From Chloroflexota bacterium (lineage in GTDB: Bacteria > Chloroflexota > Anaerolineae > Aggregatilineales > J027), in assembly GCA_010092845.1 (NCBI GenBank), contig JAADYW010000070.1, positions 1 to 36,967 on the forward strand: a stretch of 36,967 bases of DNA. Direction: 5' to 3'. Shown here piece by piece: positions 12,642-20,307 of this stretch. Under the pieces are notes generated by a model that saw only the letters and a list, made by a program, of their open reading frames with translations, ran no database searches and was not told where the DNA came from. Each line of letters opens with the position of its first letter. Positions within the stretch are counted from its first letter, which is position 1. Made by a program: the position numbers and the translations under genes.

Positions 12642-14381
12642 CTAACTGCCAGGGTGATAATCCCGCAGGATGGAGTCCCCAATAAACTCGCGCAGCAGCG
12701 AATTATCCGGCACCAGATCGAGCCCCAGCGGGCGCACCCAGCGCAGGAAAGACAGCAGACGATGGGCCTCAACCCGCAACGGACTATCCGGATTGACCCG
12801 TAGCAGCAATGGTTCGACGAGCGGCCGCAGCACAGCCAGCTCGTAGACAAGCGCCGAGTTGAACATGATGTCGGCATTTTCTTGATAGGGAAATATGTTG
12901 CGTTTTTCGCCGCGGCGGACACTTGGCCAGCGCGCGAGGGTGTCTTCAGCAGTGTAGTGTCGATGCCGGGCGTCGCGCACGATGCGGCGGATGAGCCGTA
13001 TATCCGTAGTGGGGACACGGTTGTGGCGGTCGATGTTGAGTTGCGTCAACGCCGAAACATAGATCCTGAAGGTGTCATCACTGGATAGGGATGGTGTCAG
13101 ATCTGGGTTCATGCCATGGATACCTTCCAGGATGATGACATGATCTTGGCTGATTTGTATGGTGCGTCCTGGGCTGCTCTTGCCGGTCAAGAAATCGAAT
13201 CGAGGTAGTGAAACCGGTTTGCCATCAATTAAGTCGAGCAGGTTCGCATTGAGCAGTTCGACATTCAGAGCCTGGAGGCTTTCGAAGTCGTACTCACCGT
13301 TTTCATCAAGTGGAGTCAACTCCCGATCCACAAAATAGTTGTCCATTTCCAGAGTGAACGGTCTGATTCCGTGTGTCATCAACTGTATGGCGAGGCGCTT
13401 GGAGAAAGTTGTCTTGCCACTTGACGACGGCCCGGCGATAAGGGCAACCCGAACCCCTCTGGCATGTTGGTGGGCAATCTGCTGTGCAATCTGGGCAATA
13501 TTGCGCTCGTGCAGCGCCTCAGCGACCATGATGATCTCGCGGATGCGGCCATTGGTGATGGTGCTGTTCAGTTGACCAATATCCTCTACGCCAATGAGAT
13601 TAAGCCAATGCTGTGTCTGTTTGAAGACATCAGCCAGTTTCGGAGATTCGACAAAGGGCAAGACTGTGCCCGGCGTTTCATGGCGTGGAAAGCGCAACAC
13701 GAAGCCTTCATCAAAAGCGTGCAGATCGAAGCCATGGACATAACATGTTGAGGGCGCCATATAGCCGAAGAAGTAGTCAACATAGCCCCGGAGCTCATAG
13801 ACGCTCAAATAGTCACCTTCTCGGACATCCAGAAGGCGCACTTTGTCGTCGTCACCGCGTTCTGTGAAAATCTTGTAGACCACATCTAGCGGGAGATTCT
13901 GGCGCACAATGGGGGCATCGGCCTCGATGATCTCAGTCATCCGGGTCTTCAATTGGCTGAGTTCTTCGGGAGTCAGGTTCTCGCGGCCATGAATGCGGCA
14001 GAAGAATGCGCCTGTCGGCAAGGAGTGCTCAATCGTCACCTGACGTTCCGGGAATAGCTCGGCAGCGGCCACCACCAGCAAAAACGAGAGTGTCCGGCGA
14101 TAAATCCGGTTGCCATCACTATGGCGGAGGGTCACTGGTGTCACAGCGACATCGCGTGTCACCGGAACGGTAAGCTCGCGCAAGCGGTTATCGACAATCG
14201 CGGCGATGGCGCGCTCTTCCTTGGGAACGCTGTTATCGTTTTCCCATGCCTGGAAGAATGCCTGCAAGCGCGTACCTACCGGTCCTTCGTAGGGGGCTCT
14301 GTTCTCAAACAGTACCTGAACACGGTCGCGAGGCGCCGCAGGTTGGATATGCATAGTTGTGTCTGGCTTACGTGCTGTCAT
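12642..14381 (-). CDS. ThrRS-like N-domain / uridine-kinase-family nucleoside kinase fusion
   Basis: A 579-residue protein. The N-terminal ~90 residues resemble a TGS domain. Residues about 90-210 resemble the threonyl/alanyl-tRNA-synthetase second additional domain (segment FFCRIHGRENLTPEELSQL). The C-terminal half is a uridine-kinase-type P-loop kinase with AGPSSSGKTTFSKRL near 314-328, LEMDNYFVDRE, LPRFDFLTGK and ILEGIHGMNP. This architecture is known from several bacteria, but its physiological substrate is not settled. I chose the ATG at 14381, with GGAAA upstream, over an in-frame TTG at 14408 that lacks a ribosome-binding site. It ends 111 bases before the PSP1 gene and could be the first gene of that run. 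It is divergent from the LysM/M23 gene. Confidence 0.9.
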   Translation of the reverse strand: MTARKPDTTMHIQPAAPRDRVQVLFENRAPYEGPVGTRLQAFFQAWENDNSVPKEERAIAAIVDNRLRELTVPVTRDVAVTPVTLRHSDGNRIYRRTLSFLLVVAAAELFPERQVTIEHSLPTGAFFCRIHGRENLTPEELSQLKTRMTEIIEADAPIVRQNLPLDVVYKIFTERGDDDKVRLLDVREGDYLSVYELRGYVDYFFGYMAPSTCYVHGFDLHAFDEGFVLRFPRHETPGTVLPFVESPKLADVFKQTQHWLNLIGVEDIGQLNSTITNGRIREIIMVAEALHERNIAQIAQQIAHQHARGVRVALIAGPSSSGKTTFSKRLAIQLMTHGIRPFTLEMDNYFVDRELTPLDENGEYDFESLQALNVELLNANLLDLIDGKPVSLPRFDFLTGKSSPGRTIQISQDHVIILEGIHGMNPDLTPSLSSDDTFRIYVSALTQLNIDRHNRVPTTDIRLIRRIVRDARHRHYTAEDTLARWPSVRRGEKRNIFPYQENADIMFNSALVYELAVLRPLVEPLLLRVNPDSPLRVEAHRLLSFLRWVRPLGLDLVPDNSLLREFIGDSILRDYHPGS

Positions 14382-14426
14382 GATGTTTTTCCAGATAACT
14401 TGATACAATTGTTGGTTGGTAGTTGG

Positions 14427-14455
14427 TTGCCTAGACTAGCAAACAATCCTATCGT
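14427..14455 (+). promoter_or_regulatory. candidate sigma-70-like promoter for the LysM/M23 gene
   Basis: TTGCCT at 14427-14432 and TATCGT at 14450-14455 are separated by 17 bases, in the short region between divergent genes. The following ATG lies about 50 bases downstream. The -10 box is a weak match. Confidence 0.35.
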
Positions 14456-14504
14456 TACTGGTATATACATTGCAACCGCTGGAAGTTGGATCGCCTGGTT
14501 ACGC

Positions 14505-15962
14505 ATGAGTTCACATCAGAAGAACCTGAAAAGTCTATTTGGCAGTGCAGTGGCGGCTATGGCCATTCTACTTGCCATCTTTGTTTCGGTTGGTGACCCA
14601 ATGCCGGGTGTCCGGGCGCAAGACGGTTCACCTACTCCTATACCCAGCACAAATACAGTGCATGTTGTGCAGCGCGGCGAGACCCTCTATGGAATTGCAG
14701 CACAGTATGGCTCGTCTGTCGAGGCAATTATGACCGTCAATGGTATTACTGATGCGCGCTTCATTGCGGTTGGCCAACGACTACTCATCCCCGGCGCCCA
14801 GGCTGGCACCACTGCGAGCACGGCTGTCACGCATATCGTCGAACCAGGAGAAACATTGTATGCTGTGGCTGAGCGCTATCATACCACCGTCGATGCCGTG
14901 GCCATGCTAAACAATGTTACCCATCCCCGGCGGCTCTATGCAGGGCAGCGTCTCTCCTTGGGCGACCGGACTCCCAGCGGTGAGACTTTTGCGCGCTATG
15001 AAGTCCAGCCAGGTGATACGTTGCTACGTATCGCGGTCCAGTTCGCGATACCAGTGACCAGGATTGCTGCGGTAAACAATCTCTTGCCCCAATCCCCCGT
15101 CTGGCCAGGGCAGAATCTGCGTATTCCGGAGCAACCGCCAAATGGCGCCTGGCTTGATATTCAGGCACCGCTGGTAGCGCTGAGTATCAGTCCGGTTAAC
15201 CCCATTCAGGGTCAGTCAATCGGCCTGCGCTTCGAGTCCGATCGACCAGTCGAGGCAACAGGATCCTTTATGGGCCGTACCTTCCAGCCTTTGATGATCG
15301 AAGAGGGGCGCTACGGCGCCGTTCTGGGCGTGCATGCGTTTACTGTACCGGGCGTATATCCGATCCATTTACAGTTGGTTGCGGCTGATGGGCGCATTCA
15401 CTGGTACGATGTTCGCATCCGGGTTGACGATGGTGGCTATGGCAGCGAAGCCATCAATATCCCCGAAGATCGTCAATATCTTCTCGCCGGTGAGGTGGTG
15501 CAGACTGAGCTTGAGCGTGTCATCACGATCATGGCGGGTTTCAACACGACGCGGTACTTCGACGGGTTGATGGCGCTCCCGGCAAGCGGACCTGTAACCT
15601 CACAGTTTGGTACCCGCCGCTCATACAACGGTAGTCCCTATAACACATTTCATGCTGGTACCGATTTTGGTGGCGCCGTTGGCGCGCCGTTGACAGCCCC
15701 GGCAGATGGCGTGGTGATGCTGGCTGAGACGCTCCAGGTGCGCGGTAATACTGTGATCCTTGATCACGGCTGGGGAGTCTACACTGGCTATTGGCATCAA
15801 TCAGAGATCTACGTTGAAGTTGGGCAGCAAGTCAGTAAGGGTGACGTGATCGGTGCCCTGGGCGGGACCGGGCTGGTCACCGGGCCGCACCTCCATTGGG
15901 AAATGTGGGTCCAGGGTGTTCAGGTCGATCCGATGCAGTGGGTCCAGCAGACCTTTCCGTAG
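14505..15962 (+). CDS. secreted LysM-repeat M23 (LytM) peptidoglycan endopeptidase
   Basis: A 485-residue protein. The N-terminus has a Lys-containing n-region followed by a hydrophobic stretch (AVAAMAILLAIFVSV) and VRAQ, a signal peptide with a likely cleavage near residues 38-40. Three LysM repeats follow at about 53-96, 109-152 and 165-208, each with the GETL or GDTL signature. A linker/beta domain (about 215-350) precedes the M23 domain. The zinc site is intact: His383 and Asp387 in HAGTD, and H462-L-H464. It should cleave peptide cross-links in the cell envelope. The reading frame stays open to 14121 upstream, but the ATG at 14505 is the one that places the signal peptide at the terminus. 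Confidence 0.92.
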   Translation: MSSHQKNLKSLFGSAVAAMAILLAIFVSVGDPMPGVRAQDGSPTPIPSTNTVHVVQRGETLYGIAAQYGSSVEAIMTVNGITDARFIAVGQRLLIPGAQAGTTASTAVTHIVEPGETLYAVAERYHTTVDAVAMLNNVTHPRRLYAGQRLSLGDRTPSGETFARYEVQPGDTLLRIAVQFAIPVTRIAAVNNLLPQSPVWPGQNLRIPEQPPNGAWLDIQAPLVALSISPVNPIQGQSIGLRFESDRPVEATGSFMGRTFQPLMIEEGRYGAVLGVHAFTVPGVYPIHLQLVAADGRIHWYDVRIRVDDGGYGSEAINIPEDRQYLLAGEVVQTELERVITIMAGFNTTRYFDGLMALPASGPVTSQFGTRRSYNGSPYNTFHAGTDFGGAVGAPLTAPADGVVMLAETLQVRGNTVILDHGWGVYTGYWHQSEIYVEVGQQVSKGDVIGALGGTGLVTGPHLHWEMWVQGVQVDPMQWVQQTFP

Positions 15963-15996
15963 CACTGACCTCTGGTGGCACAGGTAATCCAGTGCT
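15961..15996 (+). terminator. possible terminator hairpin after the LysM/M23 gene
   Basis: AGCACTG / CAGTGCT pair perfectly, with an additional inner ACCT / AGGT stem. The repeat begins inside the stop codon. The following sequence is only moderately T-rich (catcttctgctatgc), so it may be a weak or factor-assisted terminator. Confidence 0.4.
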
Positions 15997-16116
15997 CATC
16001 TTCTGCTATGCTATTTCTCATCAAACGCCATTGCTCAAACATGGTACAGTAAGGTGGTTGTGCTGTTCGTCCATGGCCCTATCTATCGCAGCCTAACCAC
16101 CGGGAGAAAGCCTACC

Positions 16117-17745
16117 ATGCAGAAATTCACCCTTTCTGATGCCACTGGACGCTGGACGCTGGTTTCAACAATCCTGGCGTCGAGTATGGCGTTTATTGCG
16201 AGTGGGGCACTCAATGTGGCCCTCGATGCCTTGCAGCGTGATCTTGGCGCCACAGGCACGGAGTTACTCTGGATCGTCAATGGCTATCTGGTGTTTCTGG
16301 CGGCGTTAATCCTGGTTGGCGGCTCGTTGGGCGATCATTTTGGGCGCAAACGCATATTTGGCGGCGGCATCATCCTCTTTACGACAGCGTCGGCGGCGTG
16401 TGGAGTCTCACCCTCAATTGAGACCCTGGTCCTGGGCCGGATGGTACAGGGTGTCGGTGCTGCATTGATGGTGCCCGGCAGCCTGGCTTTGATCTCAGCA
16501 CTGTTTGCCGATCAAGTTCGGGGCAAAGCGATCGGGATCTGGTCTTCGGTGAGCACGATCACCACGATTGGCGGTCCGATCATCGGCGGTTTTCTGGTGG
16601 ATGAGCTTTCGTGGCGCTACGTGTTTTTCATCAATGTGCCTGTAGCTCTGGTGGCCCTGTTTGCGCTGTGGCGCGTTCCCGAAAACCGCGATGAGATGGC
16701 GTCCCCTAAACTCGATTATCTGGGTGCGGCTTTGATCACGATTGGGTTGGGCAGCCTGACCTATGGCTTCGTCACGTTAGGGGACAAGATCGGGACGGAA
16801 GGTGCCAATCTACTGCCGTCCCTGGTGGCGTCTGTCGTTGGGATACTGGCCTTGATCGCCTTTGTCTGGGTCGAGGCCCATAGCGAAGCCCCGATGGTCG
16901 ATCTTACGCTGTTCAAATCACGGACGTTTAGCGGCGCCAATCTCATGACCAGCTTGCTATATGCGGGTCTGTCGGTGACGTTGTTGTTTTATCCGCTCAA
17001 TCTTATCCAGGTTCAGGGGTACTCAGCATCGACAGCCGGCCTTTCGGTTATCCCCTTCAGCATTATGATTACCCTCTTGTCGCCCTGGGCGGGTAACCTT
17101 GTCGATCGCTATGGCCCCCGTATGCCGCTGACGGTGGGGCCCTTCATTGTGGCAGCAGGTTTTGGTCTCTTTATGTTGCCGGATGTTACCGGTGGGCCAG
17201 GCGACTTCTGGACGAGTTTCCTGCCAGGCATCACGGTCACAGGCATCGGGATGGGTGTCACGATCGCACCGCTAACCTCGACCGTGATGGGGGCAGTTTC
17301 CTCAGAACGGTCCGGGATTGCGTCGGGAATCAACAATGCGGTGACCCGATCATCGCAGGTGCTCTCGACCGCCATCCTTGGAGCGGTTGCGCTGGGGGTT
17401 TTCACCTCCGCGCTGACGTCACGTACCGACGATATCACAATGTCCAGTATGGCACGTGATGAACTGGCCGAGTCCGCTCATGAGCTGGGAAATGCGACGC
17501 CACCTGAAGCCCTGGAGGCCGATAGGACGGATGCGGTTCAACTGGCGATTGATCTCGCCTTTGTCGATATGTTCCGCGTTATCAACTTGATCTCAGCGGC
17601 GCTAGCGATCCTAAGCGGTATCCTGGCGTATGTGTTGCTGTCACCAGAAGCTGAGGAACCGAGTTCCGAGGCCGGCGGAGAATGGTATCATACGGCGGAT
17701 TGCTATAAGCGGAGTGTCACAGGTGGGCTTGCTTCGTCAGATTGA
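16117..17745 (+). CDS. MFS multidrug/efflux transporter, DHA2 (EmrB/QacA) type
   Basis: A 542-residue integral membrane protein with about 14 predicted hydrophobic segments, the normal number for DHA2 proton-driven drug antiporters. Motif A is seen as GDHFGRKR in the loop after TM2, and the motif-C-like GSLALISALF/GPIIGGFLVDELSWRYVFFINVP segment is typical of the EmrB/QacA group. The ATG at 16117 is preceded by GGGAGAAAG at a suitable distance; the frame is open further upstream but without a better site. No MarR- or TetR-type regulator and no membrane-fusion protein lie next to it, so it is probably a stand-alone pump. Substrate unknown. Confidence 0.93.
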   Translation: MQKFTLSDATGRWTLVSTILASSMAFIASGALNVALDALQRDLGATGTELLWIVNGYLVFLAALILVGGSLGDHFGRKRIFGGGIILFTTASAACGVSPSIETLVLGRMVQGVGAALMVPGSLALISALFADQVRGKAIGIWSSVSTITTIGGPIIGGFLVDELSWRYVFFINVPVALVALFALWRVPENRDEMASPKLDYLGAALITIGLGSLTYGFVTLGDKIGTEGANLLPSLVASVVGILALIAFVWVEAHSEAPMVDLTLFKSRTFSGANLMTSLLYAGLSVTLLFYPLNLIQVQGYSASTAGLSVIPFSIMITLLSPWAGNLVDRYGPRMPLTVGPFIVAAGFGLFMLPDVTGGPGDFWTSFLPGITVTGIGMGVTIAPLTSTVMGAVSSERSGIASGINNAVTRSSQVLSTAILGAVALGVFTSALTSRTDDITMSSMARDELAESAHELGNATPPEALEADRTDAVQLAIDLAFVDMFRVINLISAALAILSGILAYVLLSPEAEEPSSEAGGEWYHTADCYKRSVTGGLASSD

Positions 17746-17857
17746 CGTGGGCTGCGAGTGGGGTTGTCTTACCGGGGCCAGTACCCGCCAAGTCTTGTTG
17801 AGTATGCCCAATTGCCATGCAAATGCCGGCCGAATCCAGCGCTCTGCAATAGCTACC

Positions 17858-17887
17858 TTGCAGGGTTAGATGTGAAATCGTTATAAT
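17858..17887 (+). promoter_or_regulatory. sigma-70-like promoter for the unassigned gene pair
   Basis: TTGCAG at 17858-17863 and a perfect TATAAT at 17882-17887 are separated by 18 bases. The predicted transcription start (about 17894) leaves a leader of about 40 bases before the ATG at 17935. This is the best promoter match I found in the window. Confidence 0.6.
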
Positions 17888-17934
17888 AGCGTGGTCATGC
17901 TGGAATTAGAGCGAAAGCGAGGGTGTGGCAGGCG

Positions 17935-19506
17935 ATGGAAACAAAAACCATTTTACCTCGACTAAGCAACGAAGAATCATTCTGGACCGACGCGTTCGAG
18001 GTCACGAACGACGACCTGGACTATCTCTTCAACCTGTTTCTTGAGACTGAGACACCGTTGAGCTTGCGTGATCTGACGCTGAAACTCATCGCGTATCGCT
18101 TGAATCAAGAAGAGCGCCGGATTGCCCAACAGATCAAGCGCGGGCAGTTGTTCCAGCCCCGTGCCCACTACGAAATTGGGCAGGAGATCGTTTTTCCTAC
18201 CCGGGACTACGAGGTGGGCGAGGTGGTCGCCACCCGGCCAGGCAACAACCCGGAATATGGCGAATTTGCCGTTATCAAGGTTCGTTTCGAGGACGGCAGG
18301 ACCGTCGAGTTCGCCAGTGATCTCCTGACACCGCATGTCCTCAACGTGGATGTGGAACAAATCGGGGATGATACAGTTGATCCGATGTTGATCCTGCGTC
18401 GGTACGGTCGCCATATCGCGCATAAGCTTAAAGACCGCTTCGATGAAGAAGAAGATGTCGTCTATCTCGCCGGACGCTGGTTTCTCAAATCGCTGTTGGC
18501 GGATGTCAATATTGCCCACCTGCACCTCTCTGAGGCGGTTCTCGATATGCACGGCGGGGGGCCCCTGGATACAGAGGCCATTCTGCAAGAGATTGGCATG
18601 GAATTTGACGCCAACGAACGTCTGCAGGTTTTCTCGATGGACTACGCCCTACAACAGGACGATCGCTTCGATGAAGTTGGGCCGGCGGGACGGGTGATCT
18701 GGTATTTGCGCCAATTGGAGCCAGATGCAGTCCGTCAGGTTCCGCCCCAACTCCGGTACGAGCCGATTCCCTATGAGCTAGGCCCATTGAGCGATGATAT
18801 GCAGGAGCTCATCATCGAGCTGGATGACGAGCTATCGCCGATTGAGCTACCCGATTACGAAGAGGACTCGGCAACGATTACGCTGACTTATCCCTATCGC
18901 CGCACCGGGACCTTACCCCTCGCCGCTAGTATGCAGCATCTGTTTCCCACCGCCTTTGAGACAAACCGCATCATGACGACGCTGATCGATTCGCAGACGG
19001 ATGAGGAAGTCCAGGGGTGGGTTGTGCGAGAGCAGGGGTACGTATATGGGCTGGAGAAATTCTATCGCCAGTATCAGATCCCGATTGGGGCCTATGTAAC
19101 GGTGCGGCGCCATGAGGACCCCGCCAAGTTGATCATCGATTTTGCCAATCACCGGCCGCGGACCGAGTGGATTCGTCTGGCCATTCCGGAAGAGAGCCTA
19201 CTCCGTTTCGAGAACCATAAACGCTCGATTGGTGCTGCCTATGATGACCTGATGATCTTTGGCGTGGAAGACATCGCCGCTTTCGATGCGCTATGGGTTC
19301 GTTGTCAAACAATGTCAATTGAAACGATTGTCAAGCGCCTGGTGCCGGAACTAACCCGCCTGACACCGCAACAGGCTGTGCACTTCAAGACTCTGTATAG
19401 TGCGGTTAATCTTGTTAAACGCTGCCCGCCAGAGCCTATTCTTGCAATTCTTGTCGGCCATCCTAATTTTGAACTTGTCGGAGGTGCTTACTGGAGGATG
19501 GCATAA
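17935..19506 (+). CDS. protein of unknown function, 523 residues, acidic
   Basis: I do not recognise this family. The product is soluble, with no signal peptide or membrane segment, and strongly acidic. Residues about 20-65 form a helical segment (DLDYLFNLFLETETPLSLRD and following) resembling a winged-helix start. Residues about 75-130 read like a small beta-barrel (GQEIVFPTRDYEVGEVVATR ... EFAVIKVRFEDGRTVEF), as in SH3- or KOW-like domains. A long middle part carries an EDSATITLTYPYRRTGTLPL beta segment and a conserved-looking VVREQGYVYGLEKFYRQY. The C-terminus (LVPELTRLTPQQAVHFKTLYSAVNLVKRCPPEPIL) looks helical. GTG at 17923 is an alternative start. It is followed after 29 bases by the 148-residue gene, very likely as an operon driven by the promoter at 17858. 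Confidence 0.8.
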   Translation: METKTILPRLSNEESFWTDAFEVTNDDLDYLFNLFLETETPLSLRDLTLKLIAYRLNQEERRIAQQIKRGQLFQPRAHYEIGQEIVFPTRDYEVGEVVATRPGNNPEYGEFAVIKVRFEDGRTVEFASDLLTPHVLNVDVEQIGDDTVDPMLILRRYGRHIAHKLKDRFDEEEDVVYLAGRWFLKSLLADVNIAHLHLSEAVLDMHGGGPLDTEAILQEIGMEFDANERLQVFSMDYALQQDDRFDEVGPAGRVIWYLRQLEPDAVRQVPPQLRYEPIPYELGPLSDDMQELIIELDDELSPIELPDYEEDSATITLTYPYRRTGTLPLAASMQHLFPTAFETNRIMTTLIDSQTDEEVQGWVVREQGYVYGLEKFYRQYQIPIGAYVTVRRHEDPAKLIIDFANHRPRTEWIRLAIPEESLLRFENHKRSIGAAYDDLMIFGVEDIAAFDALWVRCQTMSIETIVKRLVPELTRLTPQQAVHFKTLYSAVNLVKRCPPEPILAILVGHPNFELVGGAYWRMA

Positions 19507-19535
19507 GCACCGGCAACCAGGAGTATAACTGATCT

Positions 19536-19982
19536 ATGGACACAAACCCGTCGAGTAGCCATCTTCATCGCCGCCGCATTAAGCCAACGCTGGATACGCA
19601 ATTTCAAATCGATTACAGTTGGTGGGATCGTCAGGAAGCCGAGTTGCGAACCTATATCAGTAGTTTCCTGTCCGATGACCAACAGCAGGTCCTATCGAAT
19701 ATGGGTGAGGAAGAAGCGCTGGACGTGATTGATAGCGAAACGGCAGAGGTGCGACAGATCGACCCTTTGCAACATGCATTGAAGGAAGGCGTTGAACAGA
19801 TTGACTTTGCCCATATGCCCCTGGTCGATGCCGTGTTTCGCGTATTCCTGATGAATGGTAACCAGCCCCTGTCCCCCAATGAGCTGTCACACGTCATTCA
19901 ACGACCGGCAACAACGATCCTCAGAACACTCTCAGGCGCCCGCGTTTACCGTGGGATTCGGCCCGTTATCGAAGATGGATAG
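19536..19982 (+). CDS. small protein of unknown function, 148 residues
   Basis: Not recognised. The N-terminal ~20 residues are basic (HLHRRRIKP). The middle is acidic and helical, rich in Glu, Gln and Asp. The last ~45 residues (PLVDAVFRVFLMNGNQPLSPNELSHVI and on to ILRTLSGARVYRGIRPV) look like a winged-helix fold with a recognition helix and wing, so nucleic-acid binding or protein interaction is possible. CCAGGAG 12 bases upstream supports the ATG. It follows the 523-residue gene by 29 bases, and both contain a short helical '(P)LS...L' segment, hinting that they work together. A tRNA gene follows 56 bases downstream. Confidence 0.72.
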   Translation: MDTNPSSSHLHRRRIKPTLDTQFQIDYSWWDRQEAELRTYISSFLSDDQQQVLSNMGEEEALDVIDSETAEVRQIDPLQHALKEGVEQIDFAHMPLVDAVFRVFLMNGNQPLSPNELSHVIQRPATTILRTLSGARVYRGIRPVIEDG

Positions 19983-19994
19983 TCAGAAATATGC

Positions 19995-20023
19995 TAGAAC
20001 ACGGTAGGGTGACATGGTAGAAT
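19995..20023 (+). promoter_or_regulatory. candidate promoter of the tRNA gene
   Basis: TAGAAT at 20018-20023 is a good -10 match 15 bases before the mature tRNA start. A poor -35 (TAGAAC, 19995-20000) lies 17 bases upstream of it. The distance is right for a short tRNA leader. Confidence 0.45.
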
Positions 20024-20038
20024 AGCCAGGGGAAACAG

Positions 20039-20114
20039 GCCCCCATAGCTCAGAGGTCAGAGCAGCGGTCTTCTAAACCGTCGGTCGGGAGTTCGAATCT
20101 CTCTGGGGGCACCA
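20039..20114 (+). tRNA. tRNA-Arg (anticodon UCU)
   Basis: A complete 76-base cloverleaf. The acceptor stem is GCCCCCA with TGGGGGC, and the D stem is GCTC with GAGC. The anticodon arm is GCGGT-CTTCTAA-ACCGT, so the anticodon is TCT and it reads AGA (and AGG by wobble). The variable loop is CGGTC and the T arm is GGGAG-TTCGAAT-CTCTC. The discriminator A is followed by an encoded CCA at 20112-20114. It stands alone and is followed by its own terminator. Confidence 0.96.
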
Positions 20115-20131
20115 AACGCTACATGCAACGA

Positions 20132-20163
20132 ACCGGTAGCCGGTGGGCTACTGGTTTTTATTT
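20132..20163 (+). terminator. rho-independent terminator of the tRNA-Arg transcript
   Basis: A 10-bp stem (ACCGGTAGCC with GGCTACTGGT, one G-T wobble) around a GGTG loop is followed at once by TTTTTATTT. It lies 18 bases after the tRNA 3' end and insulates it from the signalling gene downstream. Confidence 0.85.
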
Positions 20164-20307
20164 GCTTGGCTCCGGCGTCGGCAGGACAAAGGGGTGCTTC
20201 CGCCGTTTAAGTCGGGCCTGTTGAGCACTGTAATGGTGCATAAGATGCGCTAGAATAGGTCCAGTGGCCGGGCTGCTCATCCTGGCTGGGAAGCAAGGGA
20301 GACATCT

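Noticed and set aside
14121-14504. Upstream extension of the LysM/M23 frame
   Set aside because: It overlaps the divergent kinase gene and would bury the signal peptide; the ATG at 14505 places the signal peptide at the N-terminus.
20039-20307. Genomic island attachment site at the tRNA-Arg gene
   Set aside because: No integrase lies nearby, and I saw no repeat of the tRNA 3' end elsewhere in the window.
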